From contig OY986436.1 of assembly GCA_963920525.1 (NCBI GenBank), positions 180,004,361-180,068,360 of the forward strand: 64,000 nucleotides of DNA, read 5' to 3'. Shown in pieces: positions 10,273 to 24,200 of this stretch (positions are counted from its first letter, which is position 1; each line of letters starts with the position of its first letter). This DNA comes from Dichetophora obliterata (Eukaryota > Arthropoda > Insecta > Diptera > Sciomyzidae). The notes beneath the pieces were generated by a model, which saw nothing but the letters and a program-made list of their open reading frames with translations, made no database searches and was not told the DNA's origin. Both the position numbers and the translations under genes were made by a program.

Positions 10273-11942
10273 TTACAGTGTATCATTTTTCCGAAATCGA
10301 ACAATTTCACTTTCGAATCTCGCTACAGAGTAAGGCCCCAAGTATGCAGAGTTATATTATTTTCCACCACTGTCTTATAACAAGTGTTTCTTCACTATTA
10401 TACCGCGTTATTGTTATGAAAATAAATACTTAAGGTTTACTGTAGAGTTTAATTTTTTTAGTGTAGGGTCATATGTATAGGTTTTTCAGGTCAGCTAAGG
10501 TCTTTTAAAATAGTATGTGGCATCGCTGATTAAAATTCCTTAATTTATAGTTAAAAATTGAGTTTGAACCAACTTTTTACTTGAAAATAATTACATATAA
10601 TTTTGTCAAAAAAAAAAACATGACTAAAGAAAGATGCATACATTCAAAATACATATTCCATCTCTGTTTTGTGAAGAATCGCAATTATGCAAAATGCATG
10701 TTCATTTAATTTTCCAAACGATTTATTCATTAAATTTTATTATTGATTTATAATAACTACACAATAAATTCATCAATAAACAAAACTAATAATAGTGTTA
10801 AAAAGAAAAGTACAGACACTTATTGTTTAACAATCAATAGTTTTGCTATGAATTTTATTTTACAATGTTCTCTTAAAAGTTACTTTTTTTATTAGCTGCA
10901 AAAAAATAAACTACATTTATGTGAGAGAGGAAAAAGCCTACAAATGATATGAGGAACAACTTAAAACTATGAGAAAACTAATGGTTTGCCTACAAATTAT
11001 ATATTTATATATATGTGTGTATGTGTGTGTACGTATGCATAAGTAAATCAGTTTTAGATAAGTTTACAAGAAAGAAAAAATATATTATGTAAAACGCTAT
11101 TTTATCATTGCTCTGTTGTAATTGTTTTATAACTTGGCTTAATATTAAATACAATTATATAAATTAATAACATATGAAAGTTTGTAAATTAATGCAAAAA
11201 AAAATAATAAAAAGTTAAATCAGCATTTTTTTCGTACTTACAAAGATCAAAACGAATTGTGATCTACACTTTGTGAGAGTTGTTTTAAAAATGTAGTCAT
11301 TTAATAATTTTAAAATGAAGTCTCTTCGCCTGCAACATAATATTAAGTGCTGTTTGCAAAAGATTTTATCGAGGCATAAATAGCATTTTGTTCAATTTGT
11401 ACAAAGTTTCAAAATCTGCATTCAATTTGTATAAAAATGGAACACTTTAATCATATGAAATTTTTACTTATTTTGATCGATTTATTTTTTTTTTTAGAAT
11501 TCTGGGCAATTATTTTATATTTAATATGAAAAAGAAAATATTTAATGTGTCTCAATTTCCACTTGATTCATTAAAATTATACTTGGCTAGCCTATAATCT
11601 CTTATTTACTCTCTAAACTTTAATACGTTATGAGCAAAAAAACTACACAACCAGCACTACTTAAAATGTATGTTTCAAAAACACTTGAATGTATATACAC
11701 TTACGTATATATATATTATAAATATTATTCATTAATTGAAAGTAATGCACCGTTACTTTTAAAATATTTACTAAACACTGGTTGTTTGTTTGTTAGTAAA
11801 GTTAAAATGTTTTTGCTTATGTACAATGTTGCAAGTTTAAATAGACAATGTATGATTTTTTTACAAAATTATAGCGTTATGGTTAAACTTAACTGTGCAC
11901 GACCAGGGCTGTTTGATGTAAGAAACAGTTATATGTTTGTTT
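10273..11942. other. AT-rich region covering the EMSY 3' UTR and downstream flank
   Basis: No gene recognised. The EMSY 3' UTR starts at 11942 going down. A short (TG/TA)n tract is at 10995-11035. Confidence 0.4.
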
Positions 11943-12250
11943 TCAATGTTCATCTTGTAAGCTATTTGCAGTTACTTTTTCCATATCCACTTCCGTATCG
12001 GTACGTTCTAAGCTGATGATTGATTCCATGCCGCAATTGTTTGGATTTGTGATCCGCTGCCTATTTTCAATCGTCAGTGTTGGCGGCTTCTCTGCAGCGA
12101 GAATGCGCTCTAATTCTTTGCCAGGATCATCTTCACTTTGCTCCATTACCTGGCTTTTATTAGCCTTGCCAATGTTCGAGTCTTCACCCCCATCGTCATT
12201 GTGATCTTCTTCAATATATTCAATGGCAGTATTTTCATCAAGCTCAGCTC
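11943..12250 (-). CDS. EMSY: EMSY exon 6 (acidic C-terminus and stop)
   Basis: Acceptor …tttttatgaatag before 12250. The split Gly codon joins GTIG to GAELDENTAIEYIEEDHNDD, followed by NIGKANKSQVMEQSEDDPGK and ending in ANSLQDEH and a stop at 11943-11945. Frame agrees with exon 5. The 3' UTR should run toward ~11 kb; several AATAAA-like sites are present on the minus strand but I cannot choose one. Confidence 0.88.
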
Positions 12251-15200
12251 CTATTCATAAAAAACAAAAAAAAATTACTTGGTTTTTCAGTATTTTTAAA
12301 AACAATAAAATATTTTTTGGGAGTAAGTTTATTTCAATTCGCTGATCTGGCACACCTGTGGTATTTTTTTGCATTAGGGGAGGATGCCCACCTACTGAAC
12401 ACTGTCAGTTCTGAAGTCAGTATAAATAACACCGCCAGTGTGTATATCGTCAAAGTAATATCTCATTTATGTTCACTTTTGACAAATCATTGGCTGGAAT
12501 GCATTATTTTTGTGCTCACTTTTTATGCATTTCAATCATTGAGTTGTACACGGGTATTGCTTTAACAGAACGGCCGTCGTGAAACAAAATACTTGAAAAA
12601 AACGAAGCTTATCAAAAAAGTGAAAATCAATTTTGTGAATTTTCAAGTGTTTTTTATCGAAACAAAGGGAAGTATAAATGGAATTCATAGTTTAATATCT
12701 ATTTTACACAATTCTATGAACAATCGAAGAGTATTGTGCAATGAAAAAAATAATTAATTTTGTGCTCCAAGTTATTTTCGAACAAAAACTATTTGGTGCG
12801 AAAATGAACCGAATCGTCCAATTAGTATGACCTTTTATGTAGCCTTAATCGGTACGGTGTTGTATTTCCCCAAAAAATATACCAGCGAAACACCATTTTA
12901 TACACCTAGTTCTGTAATTACAAAAACTAGATTGTGTGAAAACGAACCAAGTCGGACGACTAATACGCCCAACCTTCATATAACTTAAATCGGTATATAT
13001 ATTAGGGCGGGTCAAATTCTGGCTCAGCGAAATTCGTAAAATACATGTAATTTCAAGACTTTTTCTCCACTACAGCATATACAAATTCTGAAAAAAAGCT
13101 GTGCGGACTTTCGTAAATAGATTCATACACATACATTCATACATTCATATTTTATAATTGAGAACAAAATCTATTTACGAAAGTCCGCACAGCTTTTTTT
13201 CAGAATTTGTATATGCTGTAGTGGAGAAAAAGTCTTGAAATTACATTTTTTTTTTTACGAATTTCGCTGAGCCAGACCTCCAAAAAATTCGTCCATACAA
13301 ATTGACCCGCCCTAATATATATATAATAAACTTATACAGCTGTGTGAAAAATAATAGTTGTTCCCTTATGTTCAGACATGTTTGGATAAATAATACTAGT
13401 CTCCAAATTTCGGATCCAGTAAACCCATTATCATTCCTATATGGTAAATTTTTTTTCTTTAACGTTACATTCGAACGCATATTTCTGCAAATATATTGAA
13501 AATATTTCATGAAACCAAAAAATGTTGTATGCGTACATAAAAGTAGGCCTCAAGACTTGCATTCTATGTAAACAAACTTTTCTTCTTACTTTTGTTGTTT
13601 CGAAAATACAACCAGTTTTATGTGGTCTTTAACGTTACATTTTTTAGAAGTGAGTTTCGAGATAGATAAGCATTTAAAAAAAATTAGCAAAATTGTGAAT
13701 GAAAAAACCTAAATTAAAGGACTATATCAAAGAAGAGGGATCAAGTAAGCGACGAAAATATAAATAATGACCAAATAAATGTTGTCTTGCACTTGTAGGA
13801 GCCAAAACATGTGGTCTTTAAAGTTACACATCTTTTCGAAGTAAGTTTTGAGTTAGGTCTGCATTTTTTCAAAAATTACCGAAGTTTGCAATGAAAACAC
13901 CTAAATAAAAGAACCTAAATAAGATGAAAATATGTTGTCTTGCACTTCTTCTAGGAGCTAAAATGTGTGGTCTTTAACGTTACATTTTGTTCCTTTTTGT
14001 TTCCATCTAATTTTTTTGCAATTTCGATCTGGTGCTCGACACAGGCGAAACGAACGTATCTGCATGAAGCGTGACAAAAGCACACTGGTTTGATATTTTG
14101 ATATGAACGGAATATAGTCGATACAGAGCAAAATTATTTTTTCGGCCGTTACTCCTACAGACAAAATTGACCATATGTACTTTCAACACTGGTTCTGAAT
14201 CTGTACTCAGTTTCCCCCTATATTGTAAAATTTTAAGGATACGGGGTGTTTTATGTTTTTGACACGTGCTTACCATTATTGATCTAGAATCTAAACTACT
14301 CACGATAAAATAAGAAATAATATTCTGTATTTTAGAATAAATATCAACTTTTCCATCAATATATCAACCACTGTCGTGACATCTGCTGCAGCGGAGATAA
14401 AATTTTTATACTAACCAACGAAATATCAAAAAATGTTTTATCTTTTATTTAAGCGGAGCGGTTGTCATCCAAAGTTAGAATTTAGAAAAAACTTTTGATT
14501 AAATGTATTTTTACATAAAAACATTTTTAATTTGAACGATTCCATTTGAACAGCTCCACTACAATAAAAAATACAATATTTGTTGATATTTCGTTGGATA
14601 ATCTTAAAATTTTAGCTCCGCTGCAGAAGTATCACGGCAGTGGTTGATATATTAATAAAAAAGTTGATATTTATTCTAAAACTAGCGGGCCCGACAGACG
14701 TTGTCCTGCTCTAATTCAATTAATTTGTTTATGATCGTTTTGTAAAAGCGTGGAAGTGCCCAAACAAATAGCCATTCGAGCCACACGCCAGACGTTTCCT
14801 TTTGAAACTTCAAGGCGTGACGATCAAAACTATCTGAAATAAATCCTTTTTATTTATTTGTGGGCCGTATTTTTGTTGCGTTTTAAAAATGGTATGCATT
14901 GCTGTATATATAAAAAAACACTGTCCCTAATTAGTTGCACGTAGATGTATAATCATTTTAGTAAAGGTCTGGATGAAGAGGCTTGTACAATATAACTGGA
15001 TTTTATATTGGTGACCTTTGACCTGAAACATCAGCATAGAAAGAGCATTTCTTAAATTAAATCTAAACTATAAGAGATGGAAGAACATAATGTAAGAGGA
15101 AATTTTAGACATTGATTAGATGTGCAAAAAATTATACAGGCATTTTTCGCCATATCTTATGGATACCCTACAATAAGAATTTACATTGTTACATGTTACA

Positions 15201-18200
15201 TGTGTGTAACATATATATTCTGATGGTTGAAATTTCTTACAATTAGTAAAATATGAAAAATTCCCAAAATTATCTCGAAATTTCGAATATTATAAATTTT
15301 ATCAGTACAACGAACTTTTTTATGAAAAGTTGTTGATAAAGATAAATAAAGGTATACAAAAGCTTTTTTGGGTAAATTACAGATAGTATGTTACAGACAG
15401 TATGTTTAAAAATGCCCGTTATTTTGACATCAAAACTATTGCGATATCTTGAAAACTAAAAATTTTCTTTGTACAACGCTTTTTTTGACCATGCCATCGC
15501 TTCAGAATGAGAAAAAACGATTAAAATGTCAAGTTTTGATTTTGCAACCAAATATCTCCATCGTTTTTTAATCGATTTCCCTGAAATTTTCTTTGACTGA
15601 AAGTTTAATTCAATCACTATAGAAAAATATTTACCGTTACCTCACTAAATCTATGTTATATATTGCTTTCAAAAACCTTTAAAATATTCTATGCTCGCTC
15701 AAAAAATAGGTCAAAAGTTGTTTTGGTTTAATTTGGTTTTTATTTTAATTTTAATTTCCCAAACTCTTTCATATGACATATCATTTATCCACAAAAACTG
15801 CTTGGTATTGACACAAAACTCAATAAGAAGTTGCTATCATTAATAAGTATGGGCAATAAATAGGCCTGCATTTTTTTGGCGAAAGTTAATTTTTTTCAAA
15901 ATATGGTTTTTATATTTTTTGTAAGCTTCCAAAATTGTTTTGGTAAAAAAATTCTCCAAAATATCTCTTACCAATCAAAAGGTATAAATAAATATATTGG
16001 GGGTTGGAATTAATTTTAAAGGTTTTTTTTCGGTTTTTGAGCATTTATTTAGAAACAACAGTACAATAGGGCTATTCCCGACTACGGGCAAATAGCGTGG
16101 CATCGTGGCATTTGCAAAATATGATGGCAAATATTTTCAACACAACAACAAAATGTACAGATTTGCATTTGCCCGACTGTGTCAAATCTGCAACACTAAA
16201 ATCGCATTGCATACAGTCGAGCATGGGCAACTCTTATTTACCAATCAATCAGCTGTCACATTTTAACCAAACGCCGCTAATAAAACAAAATGAACAGAAT
16301 CTGATATGGAACTCACTTTGATAAATAATACACTTTGATAAATAATAATGAAAAACACCACAAATACTGTTCGTGCTGTTTTGTTTTTTCCTCCAAAACA
16401 ACTGTGAGTTTTGTTTGCAACAGTTTTCTAAAAAGTGTGCTCACAGTGGATGGCAAATATTTGGTAGGGCATACATTTGCAAAGCTATTTGCCCGTAACT
16501 GGGAATAGCCCTAATGTATATTATTCAAAGTATTGTCCATCGTTAGCTACAACATTTTCCCATCTTTCTGGCAGCATATGGATTCCGCGCCGGAAGAACG
16601 ATTCGTCTTTTGAGGCAATCCACGAATCGACCCATTTTTTGGTATCCTCGTAAGAAGTGAAGCGCTGCTCAGCCAAGCCATGCGTCATCGATCTGAATAG
16701 GTGGTAGTCGGAAGGGGCTATGTCTGGGCTATAAGGCGGGTGGGGTAGCACATCCCAATTCAGCGCCTCCAACGTTTCCTTGACGGTTCTTGCAACATGT
16801 GACCGTGCGTTGTCATGTTGAAAAACCACTTTGTCGTGTCTTTTGGCATATTCCGGCCGTTTAACCTTTAATGCTCGGCTCAATTGCATCAATTGTTGTT
16901 GGTAGCGTTCCCCAGTGATGGTTTCGTTAGGTTTTAGCAGCTCATAGTACACGACACCCTTCTGATCCCACCAAATACACAGCATAAGCTTGGCGCCATG
17001 AATATTCGGCTTGGCCCTCGATGTTGATGCATGGCCGGGTGGTCCCCACGATTTTTTTCGCTTAGGATTATCGTAATGGATCCACTTTTCATCGCCAGTG
17101 ACAATACGATGCAAAAAACTCTTCCTTTTATGCCGTTGAAGCAGTTGTTCGCACATGCAAAATCGCCGTTCAACGTCTCTCGGCTTCAACTGGTACGGCA
17201 CCCAATTTCCTTGCTTTTGAATCATTCCCATGGCCTTCAAGCGTTTGCCGACCGTTGATAAGTCGACTCCCAATGATTCTGACAATTCTTGAAGGGTTTG
17301 ACACGGGTCTTCATCGAGCAAAGCCTCCAATTCCTCATCTTCAAACTTTTTCGGCTGGCCCGGACGCTCTTTGTCTTCCGTATCAAAATCACCACTTTTA
17401 AACCGACGGAATCAGTACTCACAAGTAGAAATCGATGGAGCATAGTCCCCGTAAGCCTCAGTAAGCGTGCGTTGTGCTTCAACCGCTTTTTTCTTCAAAT
17501 GGAAGCACAAAAGTAAACCTTCCCACAAATTGCGTTTTGTTGGAACGAAAGTCGACATGTTCACAGAGAAAAAAATATATGTTGTTTACACTTCAGTGGA
17601 ATGACACATACTGAAAAATGAAGCTTAGACAATGTGCTTTGAAATGAATATAGTCACAGGTGTGCCCGATGCGATCTATTGATAGTTACGCCATCTCTTA
17701 GAAAACCTTTAAAACTAATTCCAACCCCCAATATATTTTCGTCATAAGGACGAGTGCGGCATCGACATATTTTAATATTCTAAGATAATCGACAAACATT
17801 AATTTATCAAAAATCTACTGATTAGGTTTTGGATGAGTATAAATATTTGGTTATTCAGGATAGTGAAATCCAGTTTGCTTTCAATATTAATATTTTTTCC
17901 GATTTTATTAAAATGGCAAAAACTGTGGAACAAACATTGTAGTTCCTTCTTTCTTGATAGTTTTTTCTATAAGTTGAAATTATCACAAAAAGCCGTATCT
18001 ACATCAACTGTACGTTTTATATAGTAAAAATCTGTTTTGTTTATATATTTATGGGTACCCTGACATAACCCCAAGTGGCACAATCCCAATTTTTAATTTT
18101 GGGATTATGCCACTTCTTATACAGTGACATAAACCCAAATTTTTTACTTGAGACAATGTCACTGCTTGTAAAGTGTTATAACCCCTATTGGGATAATGTC

Positions 18201-21200
18201 ACTTTTGAGCCTAAAAATGAGAAAATTTGAATAGACATTTCGAAATGTTTTGTTTTTAGCTAAAGTTAATTTTTTTTACTATTTTTTCGTGGAACGTATG
18301 TAGGTATTAAGAGCTTTGAATTCCAAATCTGTATAAATTAATGGCCGCTCTTATCAATTAAATTTCAAAATAAAGAAATGGGCTTAAATCAAAATTAAAG
18401 AAAATGGGCTCGAAAAACTTGCTATTTTTCTATTAATCAGTATGCAATTTATTAATTATAAACCAAGCAAGAAAATTTTAAGAAAACTTATGCTATTACC
18501 TATTCAATAAGCTATTAACCATTCAATGCATTACTTTTCAAGATAGAACACTTCTATTACACATGTAAGTCCCAACTCTTTTCAGTAAACTAAACCAGTT
18601 TAGTTTTTTTCTTTAATTTGCACTTCCAGCCTAATATATCAAAACATCACAATTTTTTATAAAAAATCGCGCGATTTATAGAAAAACTATATTCTAGAAA
18701 TTCTAAAATACTAGAAAAATTGTATTTTCACTAGTACACGGGTGACATAATCCCAAAAAATCTGGAATTTTGACTTCTTTTTATTTGGGAATATGTCATC
18801 CCTTCCCTAATAACATAATCCGAAGTAAAAAAATTGGGTTTATGTCACTGTATAAGGAGTGGCATAATCCCAAAATTAAAAATTGGGATTGTGCCACTTG
18901 GGATTATATCAAGGCACCATATTTATGATATTTAAATGATATACAGCTCTATTGCGAGTACCGATATGCGGTAGAAAAGAATGCAGTCGATTGCGTCGAT
19001 TTACAAATATATACACTGTGAATCAAGTGCATAGGCAGGATGAAAATTAGGGGCGAACAGACCTTATAAAATTTTTTTACCATATCTTTGATTCATGAGT
19101 CAATGAAAATAGTTCAAAATTAACTGCGGTCATGCTAGAAGCTCCAGATTTTGTGTGTTAATAGTGCTACAGTTACATCAGATACTCAGATCTGTCTTAA
19201 GTCGACTTTAGATGTTATTATAAAACGCCACAGATATAATCGAGCTAAATGGGAAAAATATTTTCAACTAATGTATAGCAAACAATCGCAAGCCATGCGA
19301 TCAAATAAAGCTACATTTATTGAATTCAGGCTAAATAATTTTAAAATATTTTATTGGTTAAAAATTTACTTGAAAAAAAAAATCAACAAAAATTTACAAA
19401 AACTCAATCTAAGGAAACTTAACAAAATATAATACAAAAATATTGGGTAAAGTAATAAAACGAGAATTAAGGTGCAAAAACACAAACTACGAAATACCAA
19501 GAACACTGCTCCAACTCACAGAGTAAGCGCTGAATGCTAACCATATGGCAGCTCTCTTCAACTTGAAATGTCACTGTGACTGTAGTTTAAAATTAACAGT
19601 TTGCTACGATTCACGTATCACTGGCAATAGCCGAGCGGGTTAACACTTTGCCTGTTTTGTTTAAAGTATTTTAAATTTTTAACTTTTTTTTGTGTGACCC
19701 GATATAGTGTCGAAAAAACGGAAATGGAGAATATTTTTAAGCAGTTCGATATTGGCAATTCCCAGATTTATTCGGTTACTACCGATACTCAAATCTCCAC
19801 TACAAACGGTATTATAAAATGTTATTTTAATTTTTATACAAAAATTAAAAGTAAAATAAAAATATTCATATTACTCAAAATATGAAAGTAAATTTTCAAT
19901 TTTTGAATTATCTTCGGCGTGATTTACAGCAAATGTTATTTTCAAATAAAAGTTTCGTAAGTTTTGAATTTTAATTGTGGCAAAATTTATAAGAAATAGA
20001 AAAAAAAAGAATCGTAAAATTAATTTAGTTGATTTGTAGTTAAGTGATGGCGAGGAAAATGCTGTTGAAGCCGCTAGTTTAGTGGAAAAGGGAGAGACGG
20101 AAGCTGTTTTTTGTTGCTTACAAACTTTGTTCTAAAATTATATTCATTAGTATTATTTTTTTTTTCGACTTCCAAAGCAAATAACTTACTTTTTATCCAT
20201 TTTCATATATTTTGAGCCCAAGCACACAACCATCGATTGAAAAATAGCTATCGACAAATGGTCAATCAAAACGCTATTCACAGTCGCTAGATAGTCGTGA
20301 AAACGACACTCACAATATCATCGCTAAACGATAATCGGCGGCCAATCGAAACTCGCAATATGGCTGATATTTTAAAACCATCATATCTTGCATAAGGATA
20401 TTTAATAAAAAATATGTTATGTATAAAAATCAATATTTAAAAGATTTTATTTTTTTTGGGGCACAAAAATAAAGAAGTAAATACAGTTTAAAAGGCATTA
20501 ACTACAAATACAAAGGGAAAACGCATTATCTGCCTGAGATACCGCTTTTGTATCTCTGTTATCTAAATACTGCGTTTTTTGCTTGAATGATTGCATTTAT
20601 TTGTGTAGATATGACTTTTCAGGTTGAAATATTTAGCAATTGAGCAAAAAATTCGCAATGTTTGTTTTATTTTCATGAAGATGGAAGAAAGATGATTAAG
20701 GTACTAATACAGTGTGTAAAAAATTAATCAATTTTAATTAATTAATTAATAATTAATTTTAAAATTAAGGTTTTAAGAATACGTGTATAAAATTTTAGAA
20801 AAAATATCAAATAGAAAAAAGTTATAGCATATATTATATTCGTATGTAGCGTGATATTCAAGAACCTTCGAATCTTTAATCGCGTTTTTCTCGAAACAAG
20901 GCTTCTAAGATATACTACTTGATCGATTTCGATGAATCTTGATTTATTGTGATCCTTATAGACTCTGTTAAGCACTAGACCTATAAAAAGCCAAACAACT
21001 TTTACATTTTCTTTTGTATGGCTAAAAGTTACGGCAAAAAAAGGGGTTTTTTGTGCATTCTTTTTTTCAACGCATGCCATTTTTTATTTGAGTAGGTTGA
21101 GTGCTCAACTACGACCCTTAACTCAAGAATTCACTTTGATTTTTTACTTTCTGACGCTTTGTAAATGCTGGAGACGAGAAGCCAATTGCAACAATTTTTT

Positions 21201-24200
21201 AAACACGCTAACTTCAACGCCCTGTAGAAAATTAACAACAACTATACAGACAAAAAATTTTTTTTTATTTCCTCATGAATAATTTTCACTATGTTAAAAA
21301 TTTTTTTTAAAAAACTTTACTCTTTTAGAGGTTAATTCGTGAGAGATATAAGCTCAGTTGAACACATTTTTGCTAAGCGGTTCTTCCAAAGAAGCTACGG
21401 AATGGCACAGTTTGTGTCAATTTTTAAGCGATTATAGTAAAGGGTTTATGTTTCTGTTTGCGTTCAAATACACAAACTTCAACGCTACAAAAATGACAAA
21501 CGAGTGCTGCCATCTTCGCTATGTATATTTAATGTTGTTTTCTCAAATCTTCGCTAGAGTACCTTAACATACGATACGTTAGTGTTAATTTTTGCTCACT
21601 TCTTTACAGACAGTGTGTCGAATATCGACCGCAGGCTTAATTTTATTTTATAAATTTCCTAGTTTTACATTATTATAATATTTTATACCTATCATTTTTG
21701 CTACGATAAAAATCATACAAAAGAATTAAAACATTTCTGGCAAATGGTATTGTCTTTGCTTTTCATCAAACAACTCGAGTTGTTCGAATTTGCCATTGGA
21801 AAGTATCAACAGAAAAAAACCTCGCTGAAACTCGGACACAAACATATTTAATTCGTGCCATCGTTTCTCAGTACAACGGTTATTCATACAACACAAGCAT
21901 GTACAATGTTTACCAAGATGTGCTGAGTGTTGCTAGTAAATTTTGAGAATTCTGGAGATCAACGGGTTATTTCGCTGCTTTCATACTCTACTGAATTTAT
22001 GTATCTTTTTCATTTATTCATTGCTTCTCATTGCAAGAAAATTGAACGTGTTTATGCCGTCAAGTTTGGTGAGCGTCTAAAGAGTAGCTTTTTTTTTTTT
22101 GAACTCATGCCGATTTTTAGCATATGACATTTATGATTTATTTGAACTTTTATGGTGTTTTTTATAATGAAATTATTTTATATGATTTGAATAGAATGTT
22201 ATTTCAATCATATGTATCTTAGTTGATTCGCTTTCTTATTCTATTTTTTCTTATATCGCGTAATATTGCAGCTGTAATATTTCTATGAATCAATCCAGCC
22301 AGTGAAAAAGTTTGAACGCTGATCAGCTTTGGTCAACGGCTGCTTCTATTTCATAAAATCAAATATACTAAAATTGATCTTCACAACAAATATGTTACAC
22401 TTGAGTTAACTCCAAAAACGAATATGGACTTTTATATTTTTAATGAAATTGGTAAAACTTCAGGCTTTATATATAAAATATATTTTAAACACGTTAATGA
22501 TTCAAATTTTGGGAAAAACAACGGTTTTATCAGTAATTAAAAGCAAAAATAAAATATAATTACTCATAAAATTCAATTCATTGCTAAGATTTATTTGATT
22601 TGTATTTTTTCTAATAGATAATTGAACAATCTTTCAAATGGTATGCCAATCTTTTAGGTCTATTAGATAATGGTAAAGATATAGATGTTTTATTGAGCAT
22701 ATCTTGTACCAAGTAAAAATATTTTAAAAATCGATAGCTCAATAACTAGATAGCTCTATAACTAGAGGTATCGATTTTTTGTTTGACCAAACATATTTAT
22801 TTTTTGTTCTGAACAAAACAAACACTTTCAAATCGTGCCCAACTAAACCTCAAAACCAAGTCACTCACCAATTGTTCCTTCATCATTGCCGTGGGTAATT
22901 TTATCCTCAAGTTTTTCCGTTCTTATTTCATACTCTAGCTGTGATTTCTCTGTAGCAGTCAATGTATCTGCTTTAAGTGTTTTTTTATGTACCCGATGTT
23001 GATCATCATCGACCACTTCTATCTGCATATCGTCATCGAGTTTCTGATGCAGAGTTGAGTGTAGTTTTTGCACAAGCTGCTGTTGCTGTGGTTGTTCCTG
23101 CTGGTGATACGTGCGATCAACTTTGTCTGCAACCATAATCAAATCAAGATTAGCATCATTCGAATTATCCAACACCTGCTCTTCTCCGTGGTCAGTACCT
23201 TCGTCAATAAATGTCTCCTCTACGATAACGTCGTCAAAATTGTCATCAACAACAATTGTGCTGTGCTGTTGTTGCTGTTGTTGTTGAATGGTATATGGCT
23301 GTTGCTGATCAAAGGACTTGCGTGACTTCGAAAAAGCAGTTGCTACTGCAGAACGCTTTTGTGTGCGCGCCGCTTTAGACGCGGCTGCAACAGCTGTTGC
23401 TTGATCTAGTTCCATCTCCCAGTCTGTAACACCCAAAACCACTGCAGACGCAGCTGGGTTAATATTTGATGAGCCTGTGTCTATAATTTCGTTCGATATA
23501 ACGGTGACTGTATCACCAATATTGCTACCGCTACCGGCTGTCAGCAGTGATGCCGAGGAGCTTGAAACAGTTTTCATTGTAGACGTGTTGCCGCTATCGA
23601 CAATTATTGGCATATTGAGAATATCTACTGGTGTATCTTCAGTAATCATTTGATTGCTGGTCTCTCGACTTGACGATTTCAAACCCTGCTGCTGAGCTAC
23701 AGCACCAATAACAAATACATTTTGTTTCGACACGTCTAGATGTTGCTGCGATTTTGCGGCAATATTGCTAATAGTCCCGCCTTTGGGTAGCGAAATTGTG
23801 GCCGTGCCACGTGCACCGCATGTTGTGGGCATAAATATCATGTTGGCCTTATTGCTAAGCGTTAATGAAGACGCTGGTTTTTGTTGCTGTTGTTGCATGG
23901 TGCCGGGCAAACTACCTGGTGAAGACATTGGCGCTGGGATAATTTGCACCTTTTGTATAGCAATACGTTGCGGTGTTGTGGCTGATGAACCGCTAGTTGT
24001 CGCAGAGAATTGCGAAGGTAGCAGCTTCTGCTGCAGACTTGTTTGCAACTTAGTTGGTTTTAAGGCATCAGCGTTAGCAGACTGTATGAACATTTTGCCA
24101 TTAGGTGATTGGCAGATTTTGACGCTTGTTCGAATCCCACTTGTAGCGACATTTTTCAAGAATTGTGCTGTTGACGTTGACGTTGCTGATCCGCTAGTAA

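Larger units (their letters stand above)
15997..17731 (-). mobile_element. mariner transposon with a nested MITE
   Basis: Terminal inverted repeats of about 32 bp, starting ttgggggttggaattaattt at the left and mirrored at the right (…aactaattccaacccccaa), with TA duplications at 15995-15996 and 17732-17733. Without the 443-bp MITE at 16069-16511 the element is about 1.29 kb, the usual mariner length. Confidence 0.95.

Noticed and set aside
12590..12990. Possible MITE with gaaaacga/aacgaacc repeats
   Set aside because: No matching ends or target duplication found.
19620..19660. tRNA-like A box (tagccgagcgggttaacact)
   Set aside because: No B box, no cloverleaf and no downstream tRNA arms; at best a SINE remnant or chance.
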